From the NCBI GenBank assembly GCA_030141605.1, contig JAQGDQ010000180.1, forward strand, positions 262,501 through 326,500: a stretch of 64,000 nt of DNA, given 5' to 3'. Below are positions 36,581-48,989 of the stretch, piece by piece. The position numbers were made by a program, and so were the translations under genes. A model generated the notes under the pieces. The model had not been told where the DNA came from and did no database searches. It saw only the letters and a program-made list of their open reading frames with translations. The stretch is from Tubiluchus corallicola (Eukaryota; Priapulida; Priapulimorpha; Priapulimorphida; Tubiluchidae). Numbering within the stretch: position 1 is the stretch's first letter; each line of letters opens with the position of its first letter.

Positions 36581-36794
36581 ACAAGCAGCACATAGACTCT
36601 CGTAGATGAAATTGTAGGCAAATTGGTGTTTCAACTAAACCCCCACACTAAATGGAAACAACAAACAGAACGGCACAAGAAGCAAAGCAGCATCTAGAAG
36701 ACCATGTGATCACAGAATTATCATGAAACTCCGAAACGACTTCTGGACAACTATTGATCAAAAACAAATAAATAAAGAAGCTTAGAAAACGTTC

Positions 36795-37165
36795 AAAACA
36801 CTGTCAATCTTCATCAAAAGTATAATAAGTTTATACAAAAACGTTAGACAGCTAATTTCGTAATATTATTGCGTGAACATTAGGTAAGCTGTAGAATTTG
36901 AATTAAGTAGCTGTAGCTGTAAGCTGTAGTAATTCCGCGCTTACGGAAAGCCACGATGCGCTTACGAAAAGTCACGAAGTCTCCCAGTTACGTCATAATT
37001 TTCAAGTGAATGGCAAGCAACACCCACGCCTGAAAATTTCTATTCAGAGGTAGCTTATTTTAAATTGATGCTTCACAGTAAGTTTTTTTTGCAAATTTCT
37101 TTGTTATATTTTTTCAAGTTTAAGTGATAACAGTAAAATAAACCCAACAAATAAACCCATAAGAT
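36795..37165 (+). mobile_element. MITE family B, copy 3 (5' truncated)
   Basis: Matches copy 5 from CACTGTCAATCTTCATCAAA to GTGATAACAGTAAAATAAAC. Confidence 0.7.
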
Positions 37166-37380
37166 GACATTGCGTGCTCACGTTCAATGTTCTTACCTAT
37201 TTCTGCTCTTCTGTTACAAAACTAGAAACGTTTAAACGGTTTTATTGATGACACCCGATCCTGCAGAAGTTTCTGTAAAGAAGCCAGCAGATCACCTGAA
37301 GCCAAAGATTTAACGATAATTTATGCTTCTCATAACGCCATGTTTGCTTTTTCAATACTGTTCGATGCATTATACGCCGA

Positions 37381-37620
37381 AATCTGCTACTCATTGGCAG
37401 CCTTTTCATTGCATTGCCGCTTATGGCGGGAATGGAACCTATCTCATCATCAAAGATAAGCTCTAAGACAAATAACTATACCTACAACTATGTCTATGTC
37501 TCTAAAATCTGCTACTCACTGGCAGCCTCTTCATTGCATTGTCGCTTATGGCGGGAATGGAACCTATCTCATCATCAAAGATAAGCTCTAAGACGAATAG
37601 CTAAACCTATAACCATATCT
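37381..37620. repeat. 125-bp tandem duplication
   Basis: AATCTGCTACTCA occurs at 37381 and 37506; both copies carry CGCTTATGGCGGGAATGGAA and CATCATCAAAGATAAGCTCT. Confidence 0.9.
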
Positions 37621-37754
37621 ATTTAATAGAAGTTTATTTAACAAAAGTTTATTTAAATTTTAAACCAGCAGATGTCTTAGCTACGTAGGCATTCATAAAT
37701 GCCTGCTAAAGGGGAATTTTAAACTGTATCCCAAAGAAATTATGCTATTTGGTA

Positions 37755-38110
37755 TTACGTTTAGCTGTTTGACAGACTTATGTAACAGGAAAAGAAAATT
37801 CCTAACGATTCAAAATGTTTGCGCCAGTTGGTAAAACGTCACTGTTTCACTGTCCCACTATGCATCACTGATTCACCAAAAACACGATATGGATCTTACT
37901 GCCATTATAAAGTAATTCAAGCTTTTGCGTAATTAGTCACGTGTGGGCCACGAATACTCTGATTATTTTAGCAAAAATTTACGCAATGTTACGTAAACTT
38001 GTTTTAAACGATTTACCATTAAAATGGCTGCGCCTAACGGTCATTGCGGAAGTTTAAATTCACTTATACAGCGTTACTGTTAACACAAGCTTTAGGTGCA
38101 ATAAGACACC
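37755..38110 (-). repeat. Dispersed repeat family D, partial
   Basis: Shares TTATGTAACAGGAAAAGAAA, GCGCCAGTTGGTAAAACGTC and the TAATGGCTGCGCC block with 55700-56290 and 26820-27160. Confidence 0.55.
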
Positions 38111-38329
38111 GTCTAAGTGATACAAATTTCAAGACGAATTGTTTAAATTTTATTTATCAAGTATATTTCTTGTGCTTTAACGAAAACCGAAGTTTAGCAA
38201 ATCAAACTGCAAAGAATTCATTTTGGCAGTCACAAATCCTTTTGATAACCAAATCTAGTGTTGCGTGGCTTCAGCTCGTAAAGAAAGACGAAATTTTGAA
38301 TAAAAATTTGATACAGGGGGAGAAGCACT

Positions 38330-39355
38330 GAATGTCCGAGGTTCCTAAATTACCCTTTCTTTAGTAACCAATGCCGAAAAGCGTGAGTAAAAAAGAGATA
38401 CGTATTTATATGCAAAACACCGTACTTAAATTGCTATAAAAAGAGAAACAGTGAATTGCAATAGTAAGATATACATTCTACAATATTTACATACACAAAC
38501 AACATTAGCAACAGTACAACAAACAAACAATATTAAACAGCGCAATCATCTATGTAAATTAATTAAGATAATCAATAATTAAGCCGTGGATAATGTGAGT
38601 GTTCTCTACGACACAGTATTTACACATTACCAATGAGTTAGTTTAACAGAAGTTTTTCATAACATTCGATATTCATTATATCTAAAAATAGGTTAGGTAC
38701 AAGTTTAAGATGTACAAGTAAACGTACGCCGTGTTACCTTTACAAGGTCAAAACTACCTATGAATGCGGCTTTCGACAAGTGTTTGAAATCGCGACCGTT
38801 TTACATTTGTAGCATTCCGCGACGCAATTACTGAGTACGCACAGGTATGCTCAGGTATACCCCTCGCCAAGAATAATGTAAGAATCTCAGCTAGTTTTAA
38901 TAAACTACGCTTAGCCGTTGATAATCCACTTATTAACGAGGCAGACAGGCTGCAAAGTTAATTATGTTACTCATTTGTTTACTGATTAGCGATTGCCTCG
39001 TAGCCTGGTCGATTTCTGGACATTCTGCGATGTGATTAATGTTTCTTTGCAATGAAAGAGGTGACATTGACAGAGTTCGAGGTGAGCTATTATACGTCTT
39101 AACTCTTAGGAGACAGCGAATCAAATGTATGCTGATAAAAGTTAATCACCAGAGAGAAAAACTGCCTCGTATTGTGTGGTTTCATTGTTGCATAATTATT
39201 AGGCAGAAAACGTGATGAATATTAGTGACGTCCTTAATGGTAAGTATGGCTTCTTTGTCGACAGTGGTGCGTTTAGGAATCTTAGAAGAGGTAAAGAGAG
39301 TTAATGTGAGACAATGAGGTCCTTCAGAACCCCAGGGACACTCGTCATAGAGCTA
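38330..39355. other. Intergenic sequence without recognised feature
   Basis: No exon, array or paired terminal repeats found. Confidence 0.4.
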
Positions 39356-39359
39356 CAGT

Positions 39360-40012
39360 ATCTGAAATGGCACAGGAAAAAATGGTGCAATTAGAAAAGT
39401 AGGTAAAAATGGCACAGGAAAAATGGTACAAATGGATAAGTAGGTAAAAATGGCACAGGAAAAATGGTACAAATGGAAAAGTAGGTAAAAATGGCACAAG
39501 GAAAATGGTACAAATGGAAAAGTAGGTAAAAATGGCACATGAAAAATGGTACAAATGGAAAAGTAGGTAAAAATGGCACAGGAAAATGGTACAAATGGAA
39601 AAGTAGGTAAAAATGGCACAGGGAAAAATGGTGCAATTGGAAAAGTAGGTAAAATGGCACAGAAAAAATTGTACAAATGGAAAGGTAGGTAAAATGGCAC
39701 AGGAAAATGGAAAAGTAGGTAAAAATAACACAGGAAAAATGGTACAAATGTAAAAGTAGGTAAAAATGGCACAGGAAAAAATGGTACAATTGGAAAAGTA
39801 GGTAAAAATAACACAGGAAAAATGGTACAAATGGAAAACTAGGTAAAAATGGCACAGGAAAAAATTGTACAAATGGAAAAGTAGGTAAAAATGGCACAGA
39901 AAAAATGGTACAAATGTAAAAGTAGGTAAAAATGGCACAGGAAAAAATGGTATAATTGGAAAAGTAGGTAAAAATGGCACAGGAAAAGATGGTACAATTA
40001 GAAAAGTATGAA
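39360..40012. repeat. ~40-bp tandem array based on GGTAAAAATGGCACAGGAAA
   Basis: About seventeen units of AAATGGCACAGGAAAAATGG plus TACAAATGGAAAAGTAGGT, with 1-2 base length changes. An inverted partial set (GTGCCGTTTTTTCACACTTT, GTGCCATTTTTACAGGTGCC) follows at 40038-40125, so the locus forms inverted arms. A related locus is at 60680-61655. Confidence 0.92.
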
Positions 40013-40429
40013 AAAACGGCACACATGTTATTTAGACAAGTGTGCCGTTTTTTCACACTTTTCTATTTGTGACATGTTTTCTGTGCTATTTTTACCGTGC
40101 CATTTTTACAGGTGCCATTTTACCGTATCGTAAAATGCCCGCGTGCTACCTAGCGTGATAGCGTGAATATTGTTTAGGATATCGTAATGATTTTCAACAG
40201 CATAGATCGCTTGCTTTCAACATTATAAATTCACTATAAATTAATACTGCAGTGTAGTTCGTAGTCAGGTATTTTGTAACTAGTTTAATCTACAACCAAA
40301 GAGAGAAGTTGGTAATTTAGCATTTATTTGCACACGCCGGCTTCTTTTTTCTAACTCACAGTGGCTTATTATACATAGAATAATGGTCTCATTGGACAAT
40401 ATGGTTATAGAAACAGGTCGCTGGGCAAA

Positions 40430-40815
40430 TGTACACAACCTGCGCTCACGCGACACACAACCTGCGCTCACGAGGTACACAACCTGCTCACGAGGTACAC
40501 AACCTGCTCACGAGGTACACGACCTGCTCTCACGAGGTACACAACCTGCTCACGAGGTACACGACCTGCTCTCACGAGGTACACGACCTGCTCTCACGAG
40601 GTACACGACCTGCTCTCACGAGGTACACAACCTGCGTTCGCGGGTTGCAGGTTGTGTGCCTCGCGAGCGCAGGTCATGTACCACGCAAACGCAGGTCGTG
40701 TACCTTGCGAGCGCAGGTCGTGTACTCGCGAACGCAGGTCGTGTACCTCGTGAGCCCAGGTTGCGTACCTCGTGAGCCCAGCTTGCGTACCTCGTGAGAG
40801 CAGGTTGTGTACTTG
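40430..40815. repeat. Inverted pair of ~22-bp tandem arrays
   Basis: About ten copies of GAGGTACACAACCTGCTCAC (40435-40635) are followed by six copies of the inverse, GCGCAGGTCGTGTACCTCG type (40640-40812). The whole can form one long cruciform. It ends next to a LINE tail. Confidence 0.93.
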
Positions 40816-41200
40816 TGGAGAAATGCAGAGAGAGCACTTTTTGTGCGAGTGCCCTGCACTGTATGCACTAAATTACAGCAACATTGCAAATTTATTCGAT
40901 GGAGAACTATTCTCAACTGGAAATTTCATTTATGATTGTATGCGTAGATTTTGAGCTAAATAGTATATGTTTTTGTTAGCTGACATATAGTTCGATCATT
41001 TATGACTATCATATAATTGAAAATGTTTATACAAATGTGTACAAATGTTTAATTACTAGCTGCTTTCGATTCAGAGATTTTCTAACCAAATTTGTATAAC
41101 TGTGTATATACTTTGTGCAACTATGTTGGGTCGAATGGTTACTATCACCTGAAAATCAATCAAATCATAACCCGAGCTCTGCCCGCTGGTGAACCACCGG
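40816..41200 (+). pseudogene. LINE ORF2 C-terminus and 3' UTR
   Basis: A frame from 40817 to the stop at 40952-40954 reads GEMQREHFLCECPALYALNY at its start and ends IYDCMRRF. The EHFL-ECP block is the usual end of LINE ORF2 proteins. The following ~240 bp looks like a 3' UTR. Confidence 0.7.
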
Positions 41201-41254
41201 GTACATGATTTTGTAAATTTTCGTGTAAAAATTTGATTTTTAGAAATGAACTAT

Positions 41255-41595
41255 CATTCTACCTACCTATTTATCTACCTACCTACCTACCTACCTACCT
41301 ACCTGCCTGCCTGCCTGCCTGCCTACCTACCTACCTACCTATCTACTTACCTACCTATCTACCTACCTACCTGCCTGCCTACCTACCTATTTATCTACCT
41401 ACTTACCTACCTACCTACTTACCTATCTATCTACCTACCTACCTGCCTGCCTGCCTGCCTGCCTACCTACCTACCTACCTACCTATCTACTTACCTACCT
41501 ATCTACCTACCTGCCTGCCTACCTACCTACCTACCTATCTACTTACCTACCTATCTACCTACCTACCTGCCTGCCTGCCTACCTACCTACCTCTA

Positions 41596-41626
<31 letters not shown>

Positions 41627-41627
41627 G

Positions 41628-41716
<89 letters not shown>
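41255..41716. repeat. Compound tetranucleotide array (CCTA/CCTG/CTGT/CTAT)n
   Basis: Alternating CCTA and CCTG blocks in a higher-order pattern, then CTGT, then about 24 CTAT units. Confidence 0.97.
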
Positions 41717-41784
41717 ACATCGTCTGTTGCAGACATAAGCGCAGCTCGCGGCGATACATCACATTACAATATTAATGTTTTAGC

Positions 41785-41804
41785 ATATATATATGTGTGT
41801 GTAT

Positions 41805-41848
<44 letters not shown>

Positions 41849-41882
41849 TCTGTATATATATGGTCTATATATACATGTATAC
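41785..41882. repeat. (TA)n/(TG)n microsatellite
   Basis: TA run at 41810-41845 with a duplicated TATATGGTCT motif. Confidence 0.9.
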
Positions 41883-42119
41883 GCTGATATATTAATGATA
41901 CAATATTAAATACATGTATAGCTAATACAATGTTACCGAGATTGTGAAAAATTCTGATTAGAAAAGTACATCTGCCGCTATTAAAATTATTACGCAATAT
42001 GTTAAATCGCTCATTAATCTGGAGCTGATGTTTATCATCAAACATTTGCGTCCATGTGAACACATCTAGGCTTAGTTTGTATTTGTAAGCATATACTTCT
42101 ATATTAGTGTTTATATTAA

Positions 42120-42332
42120 TAGAACAATTCATATTTGTAAAAGTGCAGTGCCAGGATATGCTAACGCCTTCCGCCTGCTGTAAACGCAAGAGCAAAGCAA
42201 AAAATATCTTCAAGTTTAAATCAATCAGTGTGTGTGTGTGCGCGCGCGCGTGCGTGCGTGTGTGTGTGAGGGTGTGTGTGTGTTAGGGTGTGCATGCATG
42301 TGTGAGGGTGTTTGTGTGCATGTGTGTGTGTG

Positions 42333-42364
<32 letters not shown>

Positions 42365-42405
42365 TGCGCGCGTGTGTGTGTGTGTGTGCGTGTATGTATA
42401 CTAAA
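42120..42405 (-). repeat. Dispersed repeat I, inverted, with (GT)n array
   Basis: 42120-42232 is the inverse of 10791-10905. The adjacent GT/GC array (42227-42398) carries the same longer motif (GGTGTGCATGCATGTGTGAG) seen inverted at 10450-10735. Confidence 0.85.
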
Positions 42406-43370
42406 TTAAGTTAAACTTTGCCTGCATCTAGAGGTCCATTTATGTATATGCATTTTATAGTAATTGTTTTATTTGTATAATTATAGCGTCATTATATTTC
42501 GTAATTGATGTCTAGTTTTTTTTTTGTATAATTCAAAATTGATATTGTATGATGTCTTGGTTGTATTTTTGACACTAATAAATAAATATCTAAATAAGTA
42601 TGTAAACACGTAGTTTAAAATACAAGAATAATCATCACAATTTTTACAGCCTTTCGTATAAACAGTAATTACAGTACAGTCTGTGAGAGCTTTTGAACGC
42701 ATTGATTGACTAGTATATTTTCAGCAACCTTGTAACCAAACCACAATAACGGATCTGAATCAAATCAGTCATATCAGTCACTTCGTTAAACCTAATTACA
42801 TGCAGACATAATCAGTGAATCGTTTTTGATTTTGTTATCTGAAACATTGCGCGGGTGTCTGTTTAAAAGGGTGACGACGAACTTGTCAGAAGGTTTAAGA
42901 AAATAATAATTACCCACAATTGCTCTACACGACCGATTAGCGCAGTTTTGTCGAAAATTGTAGTGGATTTTCTACGTGAGCGTTTATCTCGAAAACTGTT
43001 GGCAGTGGAAATCGTGATGTAGTAGTGGCGCACCGCATCAGCACTGCAAAAGTCAAGTCATAGCTTTTTATTTTTGCCTTCGCTAATGTGTTCTGATTTT
43101 AAAAAAATCGTTAAAGGTTTCTTAGTGTGATCGTAATTTATATTCACCTTCTATAGACAGTGAAAGCAATAAAAAGCTGAAAACATTTACAAAGCAATCA
43201 GAGAAGAAATCAGATCATTTTCGTAGAAGTAAAAGACTAAAGACTAAATTTGGTCGACGTACGATCAAAACGGGTCCTGACACACAGCAGTAAAAAGAAG
43301 TGGAACTAACCAGAGAAGCCAGAGAGATACGTAGACATGACAGGCACAGAGAGAAAGAAAGGAAAAGAGC
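42406..43370. other. Intergenic sequence without recognised feature
   Basis: AT-rich; no exon, array or paired termini recognised. Confidence 0.4.
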
Positions 43371-43375
43371 ACGTG

Positions 43376-43418
43376 AAGAGGGAGAGAGAGAGGACAGAGG
43401 GTGAATGTAAGAGAAGGG

Positions 43419-43481
<63 letters not shown>

Positions 43482-43604
43482 CAGAGGGTGAGTGCTAGAA
43501 AAAAGGGAAAGAGGACAGAAAGAACAAGAGAGAGAGAGAGAAAGAGAGAAAGACAGAGGGTGAACACAAGAAAAAAGAAAGAAGAGAAAAAGAGCGAGAC
43601 AGAA

Positions 43605-43642
<38 letters not shown>
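43376..43642. repeat. (GA)n microsatellite
   Basis: GA repeats with AAAG and ACAGAGGGTGA interruptions; the latter recurs three times. Confidence 0.95.
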
Positions 43643-43644
<2 letters not shown>

Positions 43645-43948
43645 ACCAAAAGCACAAATAAAGAAATAAATAAAGGTGGGTTTCACAAATAGAATTCACC
43701 TAATTCATAAATATACCAAGAAGCATGTATAGGTATCGCAACCTGATGTGGGCTTATGTTATTCATCAATAGCCATAATGGCACCTATAATGGCATCAAT
43801 AGCCATAAGTTGCCTAAGCGAAAATAAGAAAAGCAAAAATTATAGAACAGATGCGACTGCTGTTGCAATAATAAACCCTATGGGGTCGTAGGCGACATTA
43901 GTTCCTAATGTCAATATCCTTGCACACTGTCAGGAAAAGGAATGATAC

Positions 43949-44092
43949 TCGTTGCGAGACGGTTTTCCTCAAGGTTCGGTAACAGTTCCTACTTTGTTTC
44001 TGCTTTTCATTAGTGATCATCTAGATTCTACGCTCACTGTCTGTGCTGATTATGCTAGTCTCTGTAGTTCTTCCACAATGCCCTGTTCATAG
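43949..44092 (+). pseudogene. LINE reverse transcriptase motif B-C fragment
   Basis: One frame reads SLRDGFPQGSVTVPTLFLLF, then ISDHLDSTLTVCADYASLC. PQGS is RT motif B and CADYAS sits where YADD is expected, so the catalytic Asp pair is damaged. It stops at 44090. Flanks are unrecognised. Confidence 0.8.
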
Positions 44093-44281
44093 GGAAATAG
44101 TTTTATATGTTACAAATGTGGCAACAAAAATATTTTTCAAAAGAGAACATTGAATGAAGTGTGACGCCTGTTCGAAAGTATTTAATTTCTCCTACAATTC
44201 TCTGTGTTTAGAAATCAACTATCCGACTTTACGTGACGTACTATAGCCACATGCCGCTAGGTTTTTAGCTTGTTACCTTAA

Positions 44282-44695
44282 AGGAAAGGTCAAGTGTTCT
44301 TGGAAGTTATTCTTATTTTTATGTTCGGAAAAAATGTAACAAAGATTTAGTAACAAAAGATTAATAAGCGTTACGATTAATTAGTAAAATCACTTTAAAG
44401 CCGCGATCACTTCATGTTTGGGCGCTCCCATTTTCAAAGCCCATTGTTCTTCCAATGACGTCATTCGTGTTGAAAAAAGGAGCTCACTGTCAATCTTTCA
44501 TCAAAAGTATAACAAGTTTTTACAAAAAAAGCTAATTTTATCATGTTTTTGCATGAACCTCACGTAAGCTGCAGAAGTTTGAATTAGTTTAAGCAGGACG
44601 TGCTTAAGGCAGTTCTTTGCAAATTTCTTTGTTATCAGTTTCTAAGTTTAAGTGATAACAGTAAAATAAATCCATCATACTGAGTGACTTGTCCT
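44282..44695 (+). mobile_element. MITE family B, copy 4
   Basis: Starts AGGAAAGGTCAAGTG after TTAA (44278-44281) and ends GACTTGTCCT followed by TTAG, a decayed TTAA. Confidence 0.8.
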
Positions 44696-45072
44696 TTAGC
44701 TTAACTATATTAATAGATCGTAAAACCATATTGAAACATATTATTAATGTTTTCGTGGTCTCATTTGAGCTTGTCGAAGGATTTTTGCTACATTGAGTCT
44801 GTTCATCGGGATTTTCATTTTTTTAAGTAAGATGCTTTCAAGCTTTCATGGTTCTCTCGTCTTTGGGTGATTTGTTCCGGAAGGTGGACATTTGCTAGAA
44901 ATACTGGTCCTGAAGTTGTTCTGCTTGCACATGTTTTTACCTAAATGCAGATCAGCTGTTCATAAATTTCTCGAGAATCTTACCAGAATATTTTTAACGT
45001 TAACCACAATCTAATATGTTTTGAAAAGAACATAAACAGAAAAGTTCCTTTCATTATGAAATTAGTTACGAG

Positions 45073-45454
45073 AATAAGTCATTTTACAGTTTCGTTGTGC
45101 GCACGCGCAGTTGCTGAAGTTCAAAAGTTAAGTGCACCACAGCAACGCGTCTTAACAACAACCGTGACGTGACACGCGGGTAAAGCAAAGACGGTTGCTA
45201 CGTCAGTTGTTTTACGTGTACTTTACTTAGTTATGCATTAGTCTGTGCATAGAATGATTTACTAGCAGGATCTTGCTTGAGAACAAGGAAAAATAAACTA
45301 GGTAAGATTCTACCTAGCTGTTAAAACTGTTACTATTACAATAGCACGGGCTGCGAGGCGTTGTCAAGTGTACACAAATGAGTTGTCTGGTACACTTAAC
45401 CTTTGACCTTTTCACGATCATTATCAATCGCTGGAACTGCGAAAAGGACTTATT
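45073..45454 (-). mobile_element. MITE family A, copy 3
   Basis: Ends AATAAGTCATTTTACAGTTT and GAACTGCGAAAAGGACTTATT; the interior matches copies 2 and 4. Confidence 0.8.
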
Positions 45455-45862
45455 GTCGTATTTACACCTTCGAACTGGAGCATACATTGAAATACCCACA
45501 GATTTTTAGCACAAAAAATAACGCGAAGAAACAATGCGAGAACAATGAGATAGACCACGTGACACGCACGATCTCTAGTGGATCGTTGCCTAAGATTTAA
45601 GGTTTTATTTTAAACGTATTGACTGCATGTCAGAATCTTGTAGCCTGTATTTAATCCAGTTTTGAACTAATGCAATATTTTTCTCTGTAACAGGATCGTG
45701 ACATCACGTTTGACGTCAAAGCCTAGCGTTCGCGGAGGGCTTAAAACAATAAAGCCAAAAAGTTAAAATAAAAGAAGCCAAATTAAGCTATATAAACGTG
45801 CTCTAATACCACCCAAAAACTTTTCATGATAAGAACTACGAAGAGACCTGGGAACTGATAAG

Positions 45863-46090
45863 ATGGATTCTGTAAGAATACACTGCACATACGTTAGACC
45901 TCATCGAGAATTATATGTACCAGTTAAACAGATTGCCATTCGTCGATCTCAAGCAAAATTGGCCAATGAAATAGAAAATGTTCAAATAAGAGTTTGCAAA
46001 TTTATCTTAGACCCAAGGTATACTAGCTACGATGACGTGCTCAAGTCTCTGAATTTGAAAAAAGTTTCGAAAGGCGCGTTGACGTTTTAA
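45863..46090 (+). pseudogene. LINE RT C-terminal fragment
   Basis: The 75-codon frame contains QIRVCKFILDPRYTSYDDVL and KSLNLKKVS, resembling the 'R-C--IL---YTSYE-AL--L-L-TL--RR' block near the end of LINE ORF2 proteins. A short fragment with no preceding RT motifs. Confidence 0.6.
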
Positions 46091-46275
46091 AGCTCGCGCT
46101 TAAAACGAAAAAAGACACTGTCATTTATTACCTGTTCGTTTACGCTCGATGCAATTTAGAAAAAGGAAAACCTTGTTTGTAGATACGTGAAAAACAAACC
46201 GAATGTTTTGTTCACCTATACCCTATATGAAAAGACTTTTAAGTGATAGAAATCTGATCTTGGCGAATAGACAGA

Positions 46276-46872
<597 letters not shown>

Positions 46873-47500
46873 TGGATTCTTTCAGTTTTTATTTAATTTT
46901 TTAAATACTTGTTTAGTGTGTTTATTGTGTATTTTTTACCAGTAGGTTGTATTAGTTTTTCTCACTGTATGATCTTAGTATATTTTTTAATCATTTTATT
47001 GTCTACAGCTAATGTCTATAAATGTAATCTTATTCATTTTTTAACTGCAACTTTCGTTTACGTATCCGTCCGTCTCTATCTATCAGAGCTTATACGACAG
47101 AACAGTATGAATCGAGTGTAAAAGCAATTTTAGTGTGAGTGGACCTATAGAGCTTCACTGTGAATAACACGATGATCCAAGTACAGTGCAAATAAGTTGT
47201 CCCGTAATATGCTTGACGTGGCGTTTATGCAACATGCGGATGGCGGATGCGTTTTGGGGGTGCGGAATAGATACAATTGGTTTATATTGTTTTCAATGCA
47301 CAAGTTTATGTAGCATGCGTTGCGTTATTGTTTTTCTGCAGCTGTTTCCTATGGCTTTTTTCCGCAGGCTTTTTCGCAGCTCTTCCGCAAATGGAAAACG
47401 CATCCGCATCCACATCGGATTGTGGGCGACCGTATCAGAGTTTAGGGGGAATCAGCAATCTACTATAGAGTGACTAGGCAAACTACGTTTGATATGAAGA
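46873..47500. other. Intergenic sequence
   Basis: A 95-codon frame at 47186-47473 has no recognisable domain; not called as a gene. Confidence 0.4.
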
Positions 47501-47508
47501 CCCCAAGT

Positions 47509-48215
47509 CAGTGGTTCCTAACCTTTTACTATCCAAGTCCCTTTCGAATTCAGCGATCTACCGCGCGCCTCTCATCATTTCTTAGTAATATGAGCTTCTA
47601 GAAAACATTTTTTACTACTGTGATTTAACTATACAAGCGTGAATAAATTATGCAAGCAAAACCGATAAACGAAACATCAAATTCAAGAACAAAATACAAA
47701 AAAAGACGATCGGATGTCAATTCGGAAGACAAACTTGCAGTCGAACTGTGAAGTAGCCTCAATGACCACCTCGTTGACGCGGGCTTATCCAAAAACCGCC
47801 AACCTCCCGTACGCCCATCCGCAAACGCATTTACTGCGCCAAACGTCTATTTTACTTAATAAATTAATCACGTAATAATGCCAGGCAGTGCGCAGTGAAT
47901 TAAGTGAAAAATGCTGTTGTGTTACAAAAACAAAGACTTTTTTCAAATACAAACAATGACGATGTTTAAGGCTTTAAATCTTGTAGCACACTCTTTCCTC
48001 CCACCAGGAGGCCGTTACTCCCGTAAAATTCGTACTCCGTACTTGTAGTACGCTGTACAGCAAACAAGAACATTCTGACGTGTTACACGACACAACTTTC
48101 GGGCTTAGCTGTTTCGTATCCCCACTCCCTCCCCCTCCCCCGGGGGTTAAGAACCACTGATTTTACGTAATGCTGGAACCCAAGGGGTATTCGTACTCCA
48201 TGTTAGGAACCACTG
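47509..48215. mobile_element. hAT-like element G2 with 8-bp duplication
   Basis: Ends CAGTGGTTCCTAACCTTTTA and its inverse GTTAGGAACCACTG. Flanks CCCCAAGT (47501-47508) and CTCCTAGT (48216-48223) match at 6 of 8. Homologous to 5707-6425; no intact transposase. Confidence 0.8.
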
Positions 48216-48223
48216 CTCCTAGT

Positions 48224-48985
48224 TAACTGAGTTTAGTGTCACTAGGCTTTGTGTTTTTGTGTGCCAGGCTGTCGCGCCTTCCTTTTCTCTTATGAATAAG
48301 ATGTTTATTGTGACATAACTAATTGAAGTTCTCGTAAATAAGCTATCTGGGTGACTAATCTCTACTATGCGAACGAACTGAATTGTTCGAAGCTTCCACA
48401 AGTCCGCTTACTGTAATCTCAGACAATCCCACGATAAAGACAGTGCTAGTTGTGTTACCGAGTATTTGTAAAGGCGGAACTTAAATCTACAAAAACTGTC
48501 AAAATTGCGTAGCTTAATGAGGATAACCATTATTGTAGAATTAATCGACTTTCAGTGTAATTGTGCGAGGAAGACACGTCCTCTTGAAGGTCGTGACAGG
48601 CAAGACGGGTGTGAAGAGCAAACAAGTTGAACTAAAACTTCACGCGTCGTCTATTGCAAATGCCAATCAAATATTTACGTGACTTGAGTAAACAAAACAA
48701 CCATTAATTTCAACTTCTCTTGCCTTTTTCTTCATAGATGCTAATCGACGATGTCTATCGTTTAGGTAATTGTTATCACTGGATTAAGCTGAGTACTTGC
48801 TTTGATCTATTTGTTCAATACCTCTGTGTGTCGTATCAAATGGGCTCTTAGTTTGACAATAAAACGTCACGGTCAAATGCAGTTTTTCATATTGCAAGCG
48901 GATATTTTCCGATGGACATTTTAATGTTTTTCTACTTCATAATATATATGTTGTTTTTAAATGATTTTGATCTTTATTGATTTTA
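48224..48985. other. Intergenic sequence without recognised feature
   Basis: No feature recognised. Confidence 0.4.
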
Positions 48986-48989
48986 ACTA

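Larger units (their letters stand above)
34139..36600 (+). pseudogene. Decayed LINE ORF1: coiled coil plus SGNH-esterase remnant
   Basis: Frames in succession, broken by shifts, stops and a SINE, spell one protein. An acidic N-terminus starts at 34139 (MNRKENDVTYINKDD). A Gln/Leu-rich coiled coil follows (for example VTQQTSNLQSLEAKIIELQ before the SINE and ADLEKKDNYIRDLEKQNEEL after it). Then come SGNH-hydrolase landmarks: FIHDSIAKS (GDS position, Gly to His), IHVGVYDL (usually HxGTNDL) and NDAHHLNVAGT (usually DxxHLN--G). Coiled coil plus SGNH esterase is the ORF1 layout of CR1/L2-type LINEs. The end is expanded into eight copies of a 20-residue unit. No ORF2 follows, and a B-family MITE fragment begins soon after. 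An unrelated decayed host gene is possible but less likely. Confidence 0.7.

Noticed and set aside
35997-36621. Antisense ORFs of 198 and 149 codons across the 60-bp array
   Set aside because: A repeat unit divisible by three keeps several frames open on both strands; no start context or homology.
39345-40056. Long Phe/Pro-rich minus-strand ORFs
   Set aside because: They arise from the ~40-bp GGCACAGGAAAAATGG array.
41233-41887. YLPTYLP-type ORFs of about 200 codons
   Set aside because: Tetranucleotide microsatellite read-through.
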